DNA of 64,000 nucleotides from Sporosarcina quadrami (GCF_014836615.1 NZ_JACSQN010000001.1:124001-188000); one strand, 5' to 3'. Positions 28,068 to 36,755 are shown, numbered from the stretch's first letter. The notes: generated by a model not told the origin, from the letters alone. Numbers and translations: made by a program.

Positions 28068-28898
28068 ATGAAAAAATGGTATGCTGTCATCGGCGATCCA
28101 ATCAGACAATCGATGTCACCCGCCATGCATGATGCGTGGTTCAGTGAAAATAATATCGATGCTTCATATATACCAGTACATGTCACTCCTGAAAACCTTG
28201 AAAGTGCTGTTAAAAGCTTAAAAAGTCTAGGTTGCAGTGGGTGGAATGTAACGGTGCCACATAAATCAGCCATTATTCCTTTTCTCGATAAGATCAACGA
28301 TTCTGCAAAGAAGATGAATGCAGTCAATACCGTAAAAGTACTTGATGATGGAACACTGTTCGGCATGAATACGGATGGACGCGGCTTTGTGCAGTCATTA
28401 GAGGAAATGTTTGGCAAGCGGAAAAGTGACAGCGCCGTTCTTGTCATTGGGGCGGGTGGCGCAGCGAGTGGAATTGCTTACGCACTTAAAGAGGCATGCT
28501 ACGGACCGTTGACGTTTACAAATCGCACGATTGAAAAAGCGCATCGTCTGTCTGAAGATATTGAAGGAAGTCGGACAATACCTATTGGACAGGCAGAAGC
28601 GGAAATAAGTAAGTTCAACTTAATCGTTCAAACAACGACTGTCGGTATGAATCATGCACAAAGTGGTATGCCTTTGTCTCCGGCTTTGTTGTCAGATGGC
28701 TCTATTGTGGCAGATATTATCTATAACCCGTTGCAAACTGAGTTTTTAAAGGCTGCAAAAGAGTCGGGCGGTCTGACGATGAATGGTATTGGAATGTTTG
28801 TGCATCAAGGAGCACTTGCATTTGAATTATGGACAGGAATTTATCCGGATACTGAAAAAATGATTCGGTCAATCTCAACAAAACTTGGAGGAAATTAA
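28068..28898 (+). CDS. aroE: Shikimate dehydrogenase
   Basis: Reduces 3-dehydroshikimate with NADPH in aromatic amino acid synthesis. It has 276 residues. The shikimate-binding serines are in GDPIRQSMSPAMHDAWF, the catalytic Lys in NVTVPHKSAIIPF and the Asp in NTDGRGF; the NADP loop is GAGGAASGIAYAL. ATAAGGAGGCATCACG precedes ATG 28068. The yhbY start codon follows immediately after its stop. Its presence in a ribosome-assembly operon is the usual Bacillus arrangement. Confidence 0.96.
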   Translation: MKKWYAVIGDPIRQSMSPAMHDAWFSENNIDASYIPVHVTPENLESAVKSLKSLGCSGWNVTVPHKSAIIPFLDKINDSAKKMNAVNTVKVLDDGTLFGMNTDGRGFVQSLEEMFGKRKSDSAVLVIGAGGAASGIAYALKEACYGPLTFTNRTIEKAHRLSEDIEGSRTIPIGQAEAEISKFNLIVQTTTVGMNHAQSGMPLSPALLSDGSIVADIIYNPLQTEFLKAAKESGGLTMNGIGMFVHQGALAFELWTGIYPDTEKMIRSISTKLGGN

Positions 28899-29186
28899 AT
28901 GTTAACAGGCAAACAGAAAAGTTATCTTAGAAGTAAAGCGCATCACCTATCACCAATTTTTCAAATTGGTAAAGGTGGTTTGACAGAAGAAATCATTAAA
29001 CAGATTGAAGTAGCACTAGAGGCACGTGAATTGATTAAAGTAAGTATCCTTCAGAATTGTGAAGAAGATAAAAATGATATTGCTGCAAGCTTTCAAGATG
29101 CAGGTATTGAAGTCGTACAGATCATCGGTAAGATACTTGTTGTTTACAAGGAATCACAAGAGAAAAAACAGATCGTTCTACCTTAA
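28899..29186 (+). CDS. yhbY: CRS1/YhbY-domain RNA-binding protein (YqeI)
   Basis: A small KH-like RNA-binding protein of 95 residues associated with pre-50S particles in bacteria. LRSKAHHLSPIFQIGKGGLT contains the GxGG-type loop that contacts RNA, followed by EVALEARELIKVSIL. It begins on the base after the aroE stop, with AACTTGGAGGAAAT as its binding site inside aroE, so the two are translationally coupled. Confidence 0.93.
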   Translation: MLTGKQKSYLRSKAHHLSPIFQIGKGGLTEEIIKQIEVALEARELIKVSILQNCEEDKNDIAASFQDAGIEVVQIIGKILVVYKESQEKKQIVLP

Positions 29187-29199
29187 GAGGTGAATTAGA

Positions 29200-29784
29200 A
29201 TGAAAAAAATAGGCCTTCTCGGTGGCACTTTCAATCCTCCACATGTTGGTCATCTCATCATTGCGAATGAAGTGAGGCATGCCCTAGGACTAGACGAAGT
29301 GCGTTTAATGCCAACCGCGATCCCTCCGCATAAAATGAATCCGGCGGATGCTTCGCCAGAACAGCGAATGCATATGGTATCGCTATCTGTTGCACACATT
29401 CCTGGCCTTAAAGCCTCTTCATTCGAAGTCGATCATGGTGGTGTATCTTATACGTATGATACAATGAAACGATTGACGGAACATGAGCCCGAAAACGTCT
29501 TTTTCTTCATTATTGGCGGCGATATGATCGATATGCTTCCTAATTGGTATAATATTGAAGAGTTGTTGGAACTCGTGTCGTTTGTCGGTGTTGCGAGACC
29601 TGGGACGGATGGGAGAACTTCTTTACCGGTTACAATGGTTAACGTACCAGCGATTGATCTATCGTCGACGTTTATTCGTCAGCGGGTGGAAAGTGAAGGG
29701 ACTATCCGTTTTCTTGTGCCAGATCAGGTAGCTGACTTTATTCATCAGGAGGGTCTGTATGGAAGTCAGGGATTTACGAAATGA
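29200..29784 (+). CDS. nadD: Nicotinate-nucleotide adenylyltransferase
   Basis: Adenylates nicotinate mononucleotide in NAD synthesis. It has 194 residues. The nucleotidyltransferase motif GGTFNPPHVGHLI (HxGH) is at about 8-20, and the second signature, the ISSTxxR equivalent, is LSSTFIRQR near 156-164. MPTAIPPHK binds the substrate. AAGAGGTGAATTAGA precedes ATG 29200. Its last 26 bases overlap yqeK. Confidence 0.96.
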   Translation: MKKIGLLGGTFNPPHVGHLIIANEVRHALGLDEVRLMPTAIPPHKMNPADASPEQRMHMVSLSVAHIPGLKASSFEVDHGGVSYTYDTMKRLTEHEPENVFFFIIGGDMIDMLPNWYNIEELLELVSFVGVARPGTDGRTSLPVTMVNVPAIDLSSTFIRQRVESEGTIRFLVPDQVADFIHQEGLYGSQGFTK

Positions 29785-30325
29785 AATAAAAAACAGATTG
29801 CCGCTAAAACGGTATGAACATGTATTGAGGGTCGCGGATACTGCGAAAAACTTAGCGGTTAAATTTAACGTGTCTGCCGAAAAAGCGGAACAGGCAGCGC
29901 TGTTTCATGATATTGCAAAATTTATGGAACCTGCGCATATGCGGGAAATTATTGAGAATGATGGTGACAGTAGAGAGTTTTCGCTTTTCGACTTTCATCA
30001 TGAGCTTTGGCACGCATCGGCAGGCCGAATTATTGCCCGTGAGGAGTTCGGAGTTGCTGACCAAGATATACTAAATGCAATACGGTATCATACGACTGGA
30101 AGAGCAGGCATGTCTACTTTGGAAAAAGTTATATATATCGCAGATCTGATTGAACCGGGAAGAGAATTCCCCGGTATTGCACAACTAAGAGATACGAACG
30201 GAAAGTCCATACATGATCTGATGAACGATTGTGTGAGCCATTCCATATTATATCTGATCGGTAAAAGGGTGGCAGTTCATCCTGATTCGATCGATTGTTA
30301 TAATGAACTTGTACAGAGAAAATGA
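29759..30325 (+). CDS. yqeK: HD-domain phosphohydrolase YqeK (Ap4A hydrolase family)
   Basis: HD hydrolase of 188 residues; homologues cleave diadenosine tetraphosphate symmetrically to ADP. The metal ligands are visible in RYEHVLRVADTAKNLA, FHDIAKFM and HASAGRIIAREEFG, with NAIRYHTTGRAGM and IYIADLIEPGRE further on. GGAGGGTCTGT precedes ATG 29759 inside the end of nadD, so coupling with nadD is likely. Confidence 0.92.
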   Translation: MEVRDLRNEIKNRLPLKRYEHVLRVADTAKNLAVKFNVSAEKAEQAALFHDIAKFMEPAHMREIIENDGDSREFSLFDFHHELWHASAGRIIAREEFGVADQDILNAIRYHTTGRAGMSTLEKVIYIADLIEPGREFPGIAQLRDTNGKSIHDLMNDCVSHSILYLIGKRVAVHPDSIDCYNELVQRK

Positions 30326-30355
30326 ACGAACAACTATGAAAAGGATCGTGAAAAT

Positions 30356-30700
30356 ATGCCAACATTATTAGAAACAGCTTATCAAGCAGTAGATGAAAAA
30401 AAAGGCCAAGATATCGTTGTATTGAATATGGAAGGAGTCTCACTTATTGCAGACCAATTCATCATTTGTCACGCAAACTCCGAACGTCAAGTACAAGCCA
30501 TTGCACGTGAAGTGGCAGACAAAGCTTCAAAAAATGACTTTGAAGTGAAAAGGGTCGAAGGTCTTGATAACGGTAGATGGGTTCTAGTTGACCTAGGTGA
30601 TGTAGTAGTACATGTATTCCATAAAGACGACCGTGGATACTACAACCTCGAAAGATTATGGGGAGACGCTCCACTACTTAATATGGCCAACGAGCGATGA
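30356..30700 (+). CDS. rsfS: Ribosomal silencing factor RsfS
   Basis: Binds L14 of the 50S subunit and blocks subunit joining, silencing translation when nutrients run out. It has 114 residues of the Iojap/RsfS fold: VLNMEGVSLIADQFIICHAN, RVEGLDNGRWVLVDLGDVVVH, VFHKDDRGYYNLERLWGDA. AAAGGATCGTGAAAAT precedes ATG 30356. Its stop overlaps the yqeM start by four bases. Confidence 0.96.
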   Translation: MPTLLETAYQAVDEKKGQDIVVLNMEGVSLIADQFIICHANSERQVQAIAREVADKASKNDFEVKRVEGLDNGRWVLVDLGDVVVHVFHKDDRGYYNLERLWGDAPLLNMANER

Positions 30701-31437
30701 AAGAAGCATATACGGATTTTGCACTTGTCTATGATGAATTGATGACGGACATTCCGTATGATAGTTATGTTGAGCTGATTGAACTGGCAACGGGTAGTCT
30801 TGAAGGTAAGCAAATTTTGGACGTCGGTTGCGGAACAGGGTTACTGTCAGTGAAATTGGCACGTAAAGGTGCTGAAGTGACTGCGATCGATCTTTCATCC
30901 GAAATGCTAGCGGTAGCAGAAAAGCGGGCACTCGATTTATCATTGCGAATTCAATTCAAAGAACAACCGATGCAGGAAATACGAGGAGAAGGAAGCTATG
31001 ACGCTGCTGTCATAGCGATCGACTCCTTGAATTATCTACCTGAACGCCAAGACGTTGTGCAAACATTCAAAGGAATTCATTCAGCATTGAAATCCGGTGG
31101 AAAGTTACTTTTTGACGTTCATTCAACGTTCAAAACAGATACGATCTTCATGGAAGGGCCTTTCACGTTTGATAATGGGCACATTGCATACATATGGGAG
31201 ACTGAAGAAGGCGATGCCGAGCATTCTGTCTATTCTGAGCTCGCTTTTTTCATCCGTGAAGACAATGGTCTTTATCGCCGTTTCGATGAAAATCACCAAC
31301 AACGAACCTTTCAAGTATTTGAATATGTAGATATGCTGCGTGAAGCAGGGTTTACAGTCGAACGAATATTTGCGGATTGGGAAGATGAGCCTCCAACTGC
31401 AGAAAGTGAAAGAATATTTTATCAAGTTTACAAATGA
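30697..31437 (+). CDS. Class I SAM-dependent methyltransferase (YqeM)
   Basis: Methyltransferase of 246 residues with motif I in ILDVGCGTGLLSVKLAR (about 40-56), followed by VTAIDLSSEML and DAAVIAIDSLNYL. The substrate is unknown. The start overlaps the rsfS stop (ATGA arrangement), so the two are translationally coupled, matching B. subtilis yqeL-yqeM. Being last in a ribosome-assembly operon it could act on rRNA or a translation factor, but that is only context. Confidence 0.9.
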   Translation: MKEAYTDFALVYDELMTDIPYDSYVELIELATGSLEGKQILDVGCGTGLLSVKLARKGAEVTAIDLSSEMLAVAEKRALDLSLRIQFKEQPMQEIRGEGSYDAAVIAIDSLNYLPERQDVVQTFKGIHSALKSGGKLLFDVHSTFKTDTIFMEGPFTFDNGHIAYIWETEEGDAEHSVYSELAFFIREDNGLYRRFDENHQQRTFQVFEYVDMLREAGFTVERIFADWEDEPPTAESERIFYQVYK

Positions 31438-31473
31438 TGCTTCCTTTTTTCAGTTGAATCATATATAGTGGTG

Positions 31474-32163
31474 ATGACTCCATATGAATGCCTCGCGGAA
31501 AGGGTGAAAACACTGCTTCCCAAGTTGGCAATGTTCAAATGGCGTAAGATCATCACCCCTATCGCAGCAATCGCTGTACTATCCGTCGTATTGTTCTTCC
31601 CCCGAGGACAAGCAGACAGTCAATTGACTGTCGCAAGCGGATTATCCCCATTAATTGAAGTAGAAGAACTGGAGATAGTTGAAGAAGAGACAATTATTTC
31701 TGTTCCGACCGCACCTGAGCCAATTGTAGTCGATGTTCAAGGAGCCGTCACACATCCTGGTGTCTATTCGCTCGTGGAAGGTGACCGGCTAATCGATGCA
31801 ATTCATGCTGCAGGAGGTTATTTGCCTCACGCTGATTCGCGAATGCTCAACCATGCGATGAAGCTTGTAGACGAATTTTATATTTATGTTCCTATTGAAG
31901 GCGAGGAAGTTAGTCTAAGTGGAAGCATATTGACGACACCAGTAAAAGAAGAAGATCAAAAGTCTGTTAATAAAGTGAACATTAATCTAGCGGATATGCA
32001 AGAATTAATGACAATACCGGGCATTGGTCCGTCAAAAGCGGCCGCAATTATCCAATATCGTGATGAGAATGGCTCTTTTACGTCAACCGATAGGTTAATG
32101 GACGTTTCAGGAATCGGCCAAAAGACATTTGATAGGTTGGAGTCTTTTGTAACGGTCGATTAA
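31474..32163 (+). CDS. comEA: DNA-binding competence protein ComEA
   Basis: Membrane-anchored receptor that captures double-stranded DNA outside the membrane and passes it to ComEC. One membrane helix lies at about 25-42 (IITPIAAIAVLSVVLFF). An acidic linker and an SLBB domain (VDVQGAVTHPGVYSL to about 145) follow, and the C terminus carries two helix-hairpin-helix motifs (INLADMQELMTIPGIGPSKA, DVSGIGQKTF). The start is uncertain. ATG 31474 has no clear binding site; ATG 31531 (MFKWRKII) gives a more usual short N terminus; and AAAGGGTG is correctly spaced only for a CTG at 31513. Confidence 0.9.
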   Translation: MTPYECLAERVKTLLPKLAMFKWRKIITPIAAIAVLSVVLFFPRGQADSQLTVASGLSPLIEVEELEIVEEETIISVPTAPEPIVVDVQGAVTHPGVYSLVEGDRLIDAIHAAGGYLPHADSRMLNHAMKLVDEFYIYVPIEGEEVSLSGSILTTPVKEEDQKSVNKVNINLADMQELMTIPGIGPSKAAAIIQYRDENGSFTSTDRLMDVSGIGQKTFDRLESFVTVD

Positions 32164-32187
32164 ATCAATGAAGCTGGAGGCATACAT

Positions 32188-32769
32188 ATGGAGCGTATTA
32201 CATGGAATCAGTTTTTCATGGCGCAATGTCATCTATTGGCAGTCAGAAGCACTTGCACGAGACTTGCAGTTGGTGCAACGATCGTTAGAGATAATAGAAT
32301 AATAGCGGGAGGATATAATGGCTCTATTTCAGGAGGCGAGCATTGTATCGATCAAGGTTGCTATGTAGTGGGAAATCATTGTGTACGTACAATTCATGCA
32401 GAGATGAATGCACTGTTACAGTGTGCTAAATATGGCAGTCCTGTAGGTGGGGCGACACTGTATGTAACGCATTTCCCTTGCTTGCAATGTTCAAAAGCAA
32501 TTATTCAGGCAGGTATTAAGAAAGTCAATTACGCCACTGATTATAAAAATGACGAATATGCTATAAAATTATTCGAGCAATCCGGTGTGCAAGTCAGTCA
32601 CATTCCTTTTGATGAAAGGGAAGTGGATTTCACTAAGGAAAGCAAAATCGAATTGATTTACGAACTACTCTCCGAGATGGAAACATTAGGAGCGCCGTCT
32701 GAAGAACTGATTCCCTTCAAAAGAAGGGTGGAGGACCTATTCGGAAGCTCGTCACACAAGTCCGTTTAA
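32188..32769 (+). CDS. comEB: ComE operon protein 2, dCMP deaminase family
   Basis: Zinc-dependent deaminase of 193 residues: TIHAEMNALLQCAKYG supplies His and the proton-shuttle Glu, and FPCLQCSKAII supplies the two zinc cysteines. TRLAVGATIVRDNRIIAGGYNG completes the fold (GGYNG contacts substrate). Homologues deaminate dCMP to dUMP; in B. subtilis ComEB is dispensable for transformation. GCTGGAGGCATACAT precedes ATG 32188. Its 3' end overlaps the apparent start of comEC in a different frame. Confidence 0.93.
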   Translation: MERITWNQFFMAQCHLLAVRSTCTRLAVGATIVRDNRIIAGGYNGSISGGEHCIDQGCYVVGNHCVRTIHAEMNALLQCAKYGSPVGGATLYVTHFPCLQCSKAIIQAGIKKVNYATDYKNDEYAIKLFEQSGVQVSHIPFDEREVDFTKESKIELIYELLSEMETLGAPSEELIPFKRRVEDLFGSSSHKSV

Positions 32770-35066
32770 TTTATATATGTATACCGGTAGCCGTATCGTC
32801 TTTCGCAGCATACGGACCGGTACATCTGTTAGCATTGAACCTACTCCTTATCCCCATTTTTCTTCGCAGAAAACATGATGTGCTGACACCGCTACTTGCT
32901 TCTTGTGCAGTACTAGTTTCCTATATATATTTCTCTTCACATTTACCTTATTATGACACTGAAAACGAGTTGAACGTTCTTCAGTTGACATGGTCGGACA
33001 ACGTCAAAATAGACGGTGGTACGATGAAGGGGTTTGCGAAAGTTTCGTCAGGCGAAACCGTGTATGCAATTTATAAGTTCAATAGCGAACTCGAGAAAAA
33101 ACTATTTCAGCAATCACATATACCTTCCTATACTTTCGAATTGCAAGGGGCTTTTCAAGAAATTCATCCCCCAGCGCATGAATATTCGTTTTCGATGCAT
33201 CGTTATTTGAAAATGAATGGTGCTATAGGTGTATTCGAGTCGGAAACTATACTCGATTATTATAAAAAAACGGGCATAACCACGCTTTTGTCTAAGAGAA
33301 GATGGGATGTAAAACAACATATCCAACAGCGATTTCCAGAATCCCTTATCGTAGAAGCGGAAGCACTTCTCATAGGCGACCGTAGTGGTATGGATGAGGA
33401 ACTGGCAAACAACTATAGGACATTAGGCATTACGCATCTCTTTGCCATATCGGGATTGCATGTCGGTCTGCTCACATTTCTATTGCGGTCTATCCTACTA
33501 CGTCTGAAAATACGTGTAGAAACCGTGGATACACTGCTAATTATTTTGTTGCCTTTATATGCACTGTTGGCTGGTGGAGCTCCATCTGTCTGGAGAGCTG
33601 TCTCCGTGACGGTTCTACTATTGCTCACTACTTCTGGGCGGTTGCGGATGAGAACGGATGATGCGCTTGCACTAAGTGCTATCGGCTTCATTATCGTCCA
33701 GCCGTTTGTCATTTTCCAGCCAGGCTTTCAATTGTCGTACATGGCAGCTTTCTCATTAATTTTCTCTTCAAGAATTTTATCTACCGCTTCATCTGCAACC
33801 GGATTATCATTTCTTGTGACAACAATCACACAGCTCGCTTTATATCCAATTCTACTGTACCATTTCCATGAATTATCGTTATCATCTTTTGTAGTAAATC
33901 TTTTGTATGTACCTTTGTATTCCGTCATTATCTTACCGGCCAATATCTTGTTATTGCTTCTGACGTACTGCATGCCTCGGCTTGCACATATTCTGTTCGC
34001 TGTCTACGTTCCGTCTCGAAGTGTTATTGCGACATTCACGGAAATCCTGTCCTCATTTCCTTACCAAATGTGGGTGCCTGGTAGACCCTCCTACTTGTTG
34101 TCGGCGTTGGCAGCACTCGGAACATTATTGTTTTTTGTTGCGCTTGAACGTCGAGTAAAACCTATTAAAGCTATTCTGCTTGTCTTAATTCCTGCCTTAC
34201 TTATCCAATTCGCACCCTTTACGGATCGACATGTAAGAGTAACGTTTCTAGATGTCGGACAAGGTGATGCGATTGTCATTGAGCTGCCGTATCGCAGAGG
34301 CGTTTATCTAGTCGATACAGGAGGAGTGGTCAGATGGGGTGAAGACAATTGGAGGACTCCCAGCAAGAAATTCGAAGTAGGTAGAAAAATCGTCATACCG
34401 TTTTTAAAAGGACGTGGAATTACGACTGTCGATAAAATGATCATTTCTCACGCAGACAGTGATCATATGGAAGCGGCAGATGAAATATTGGAAGAACTGA
34501 CAGTGAAAGAAATCCATATATCTGCTGACAGTGAAAAAGAGAAAACGATGGAAGCAGTTGTGAGTATTGCGGCAGAAAAGAATATTCCTATGGTGCCGAT
34601 TAACGAAGGAATGAATTGGGCTGTCAATGCTGTTGAGTTCCATTATATTGCTCCAGATGAAAGAAAATATAATGGAAATGATAGCTCTCTTGTATTGTTC
34701 ATGAAGACAGAAGGACCTTCGTTTTTATTTACAGGAGATTTGGAAATGGATGGAGAAAAGCGAATTTTGAAAAAGTATGCAGGAATTGATTGGGGCGAAG
34801 TCATTTTAAAGGCAGGTCATCATGGCAGTAGGACTTCAAGTTCAGATGCATTTATACGTGAATTACAACCCGCACTTGCGATTCTTTCATATGGTAGGAA
34901 AAATAAATATGGACACCCTCATGAAGAAGTTGTGTCAACGTTCAATAAATATGAAATTCCTACAATCGCTACAGCGGATGTCGGTTCAATTACAGTGATC
35001 ATTTCAAAAATAGGATACGAAATAATCCATTCACAAATAGAAAAGGCGGATTTGTCCACCCCATGA
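32739..35066 (+). CDS. comEC: DNA-uptake channel protein ComEC (apparent ATT start)
   Basis: Polytopic membrane protein carrying single-stranded DNA into the cell. Parts in order are N-terminal helices flanking the DUF4131 OB-like region, the Competence domain with about seven helices (ITHLFAISGLHVGLL, GGAPSVWRAVSVTVLLLL), and a C-terminal metallo-beta-lactamase-like domain (ISHADSDHMEAAD, FLFTGDLEMDGE, KAGHHGSRTSSS). The first canonical start in frame (TTG 32835) lacks a binding site and cuts off a hydrophobic helix. Upstream the frame is open to TGA 32700 without ATG, GTG or TTG. GGTGGAGG at 32727-32734 stands four bases before ATT 32739, giving 775 residues, about the length of B. subtilis ComEC. 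The gene is certain; the start is not. Confidence 0.88.
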   Translation: MRKLVTQVRLIYICIPVAVSSFAAYGPVHLLALNLLLIPIFLRRKHDVLTPLLASCAVLVSYIYFSSHLPYYDTENELNVLQLTWSDNVKIDGGTMKGFAKVSSGETVYAIYKFNSELEKKLFQQSHIPSYTFELQGAFQEIHPPAHEYSFSMHRYLKMNGAIGVFESETILDYYKKTGITTLLSKRRWDVKQHIQQRFPESLIVEAEALLIGDRSGMDEELANNYRTLGITHLFAISGLHVGLLTFLLRSILLRLKIRVETVDTLLIILLPLYALLAGGAPSVWRAVSVTVLLLLTTSGRLRMRTDDALALSAIGFIIVQPFVIFQPGFQLSYMAAFSLIFSSRILSTASSATGLSFLVTTITQLALYPILLYHFHELSLSSFVVNLLYVPLYSVIILPANILLLLLTYCMPRLAHILFAVYVPSRSVIATFTEILSSFPYQMWVPGRPSYLLSALAALGTLLFFVALERRVKPIKAILLVLIPALLIQFAPFTDRHVRVTFLDVGQGDAIVIELPYRRGVYLVDTGGVVRWGEDNWRTPSKKFEVGRKIVIPFLKGRGITTVDKMIISHADSDHMEAADEILEELTVKEIHISADSEKEKTMEAVVSIAAEKNIPMVPINEGMNWAVNAVEFHYIAPDERKYNGNDSSLVLFMKTEGPSFLFTGDLEMDGEKRILKKYAGIDWGEVILKAGHHGSRTSSSDAFIRELQPALAILSYGRKNKYGHPHEEVVSTFNKYEIPTIATADVGSITVIISKIGYEIIHSQIEKADLSTP

Positions 35067-35090
35067 TGGGACGGACAATCCGCCTTCTCT
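35043..35090. terminator. Bidirectional terminator between comEC and yqzM
   Basis: AAGGCGGATTTGTCC (35043-35057) pairs with GGACAATCCGCCTT (35073-35086), one base bulged. The comEC stop codon lies in the loop; yqzM converges from the other side. Confidence 0.9.
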
Positions 35091-35098
35091 ACATACGA

Positions 35099-35233
35099 TT
35101 AAAATGCGACGAAGTCTACAATAGTAGCAATAACGAAAATTGCGGAAAAAGCAACAAAAGCTACAACGAAACCAACACCTGAATCTATTAAATCATTGCG
35201 TTTAGACTGTACGTCTTGTTCAAACTCATTCAT
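35099..35233 (-). CDS. yqzM: YqzM family small membrane protein (44 aa)
   Basis: Reads MNEFEQDVQSKRNDLIDSG and continues into one hydrophobic helix (FVVAFVAFSAIFVIATIV) ending DFVAF, 44 residues. The start and length match B. subtilis YqzM, which also lies between comEC and the holA gene yqeN. GGAGGTGTAGCA precedes the start on the minus strand. The function is unknown. It is transcribed against its neighbours and ends at the shared terminator with comEC. Confidence 0.88.
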   Translation of the reverse strand: MNEFEQDVQSKRNDLIDSGVGFVVAFVAFSAIFVIATIVDFVAF

Positions 35234-35333
35234 TGCTACACCTCCTAATTCCTCTATAGTATAGATGATAACGGGAAAAAAATCTATATCTAACCTTCTT
35301 TTATAGCGAGTTTATGACAATCGACACAAAGTG

Positions 35334-35362
35334 TTCATAGTAGGTAAATGGTGAGGTATAAT
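35334..35362 (+). promoter_or_regulatory. Promoter of holA
   Basis: TTCATA (35334-35339), 17 bases, TATAAT (35357-35362). An ATG at 35348 opening the long frame lies inside it, which supports the later TTG start of holA. Confidence 0.65.
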
Positions 35363-35389
35363 GAGTTTACGGTAAAAGGAGTGGTTCAG

Positions 35390-36403
35390 TTGGTAAACGC
35401 AATTTGGAAAAAAATTAATGAAGGCAATATCGAACCTGTCTATTTACTGACTGGAACAGAGCGATTTCTAATGGACATGACAATTAAACGCCTAATGAAA
35501 GGCTTACCGGATATCGATGCGGATTCAGTCATTAGAATTGACTTGGAAGAGACGCCAATTGAAGTCGTCATCGAGGAAGCCGACACATTGCCGTTTCTTG
35601 AAGAAAAAAAACTAATAGTCGCAAACAATGCTTCTTTTTTAAAAGCTTCCGACAAATCTAAAGAAAAAGTAATACATAACTTAACGTTGCTCGAAAAATG
35701 GTTAGATAACCCGTCTCCAACTGCTATTGTTGTTTTTATAGCGCCTTATGAAAAGCTTGATGGACGAAAGAAAATAACGAAAACGCTCCAACAAAAAGCG
35801 GTTGTCGTGGAAGCTATTGCACTAACAGGTCGTGATTTGCTGACATGGATTCAGCAAGAAGCAGGAACGAAAGACGTCAAAATCAGTCCTGAAAACGCTC
35901 AATATTTAGTTGATATGAATGGTGACAATCTCTTATCCCTTTCATCTGAACTGACGAAAATGGCGATGTATATGAATGGCGAAGGTGAAATTACAAAAGA
36001 TACAATCGAACTGCTCGTACCTCGCCTACCGGAGATGGACGTTTTCCGATTAACTGAAGCCTATATGACAGGAAACGTTAAAGAAACAATTAAAATTTAC
36101 CATGACTTGCTTCAAAACGGGGAAGAGCCAATAATGTTGACGTCTCTTATTGCTGGCCAAATACGTCTCATGATCCATGTCTCCTCATTAGGGAAAAAAG
36201 GCTATCAACAGCAACAAATAGCTAAAACATTAAATGTTCATCCGTACCGGGTAAAACTGATTATGGAAAATCGACGAATACCTAAAACGGAAAGATTACT
36301 ACTCATATTGAAAAAACTTGCCCATATCGACTATCAGTTAAAATCAACGGGTGGAAAAAGAGAACGGGTACTTGAACTGTTTTTCATGGAACCATTGAAG
36401 TGA
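35390..36403 (+). CDS. holA: DNA polymerase III subunit delta
   Basis: Clamp-loader subunit that opens the beta sliding clamp. It has 337 residues with the N-terminal AAA-like domain (EPVYLLTGTERFLMDMTIKRL), no functional Walker A as usual for delta, then lid and collar domains (LPEMDVFRLTEAYMTGN, RLLLILKKLAHIDYQLKSTG). It starts at TTG 35390, with AAAAGGAGTGG five bases before it, and reads MVNAIWKKINEGNIEPVYL, resembling B. subtilis YqeN. The frame from ATG 35348 overlaps the promoter. Confidence 0.93.
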   Translation: MVNAIWKKINEGNIEPVYLLTGTERFLMDMTIKRLMKGLPDIDADSVIRIDLEETPIEVVIEEADTLPFLEEKKLIVANNASFLKASDKSKEKVIHNLTLLEKWLDNPSPTAIVVFIAPYEKLDGRKKITKTLQQKAVVVEAIALTGRDLLTWIQQEAGTKDVKISPENAQYLVDMNGDNLLSLSSELTKMAMYMNGEGEITKDTIELLVPRLPEMDVFRLTEAYMTGNVKETIKIYHDLLQNGEEPIMLTSLIAGQIRLMIHVSSLGKKGYQQQQIAKTLNVHPYRVKLIMENRRIPKTERLLLILKKLAHIDYQLKSTGGKRERVLELFFMEPLK

Positions 36404-36408
36404 AAAAG

Positions 36409-36458
36409 AAAAGGTTGTCCAATCTGTCGACTAAACGACAGATGGACAACCTTTTTTC
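36409..36458. terminator. Bidirectional terminator between holA and rpsT
   Basis: A 17-18 bp stem (AAGGTTGTCCAATCTGTCG against CGACAGATGGACAACCTT, one bulge) spans 36411-36453, with T-runs outward. A second small hairpin GCGCCAA/TTGGCGC lies at about 36471-36488, nearer rpsT. Confidence 0.9.
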
Positions 36459-36503
36459 GTCCGGTTCCGAGCGCCAAACAATTGGCGCCTTCACCTTAGA
36501 AAC

Positions 36504-36755
36504 TTATAGCGCCTTTTTTGTAAGACGTGCTTTTTGACGAGCAGCTGTGTTTTTGTGGATTAGGCCTTTGCGAGCAGCCGTGTCCAAATGTTTAACTGCA
36601 GATTTCAAAAGTTCACCTGCGTTCTCCTCTTTGTTGACGAGAGCATTGTCAGCTTTACGTACAGCAGTACGCATTGAAGCTTTGACATGTGAGTTCTGTT
36701 CATTAGCAGCGGCACTTTGTTTAACGCGCTTGATAGCACCTTTGATGTTTGGCAT
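36504..36755 (-). CDS. rpsT: 30S ribosomal protein S20
   Basis: Binds 16S rRNA early in 30S assembly. It has 83 highly basic, all-helical residues starting MPNIKGAIKRVKQSAAANEQ and ending RLTKKAL. The frame opens at 36797, but TTGGAGGTGAATGGA directly precedes ATG 36755. It is the only ribosomal gene on the minus strand here, between holA and gpr, the usual Bacillus position. Confidence 0.97.
   Translation of the reverse strand: MPNIKGAIKRVKQSAAANEQNSHVKASMRTAVRKADNALVNKEENAGELLKSAVKHLDTAARKGLIHKNTAARQKARLTKKAL

Noticed and set aside
32700..32840. Programmed -1 frameshift fusing ComEB to ComEC
   Set aside because: The two frames overlap suitably, but no convincing slippery heptamer with a downstream structure was seen, and a ribosome binding site stands before ATT 32739. 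Initiation there is simpler; kept only as an alternative.
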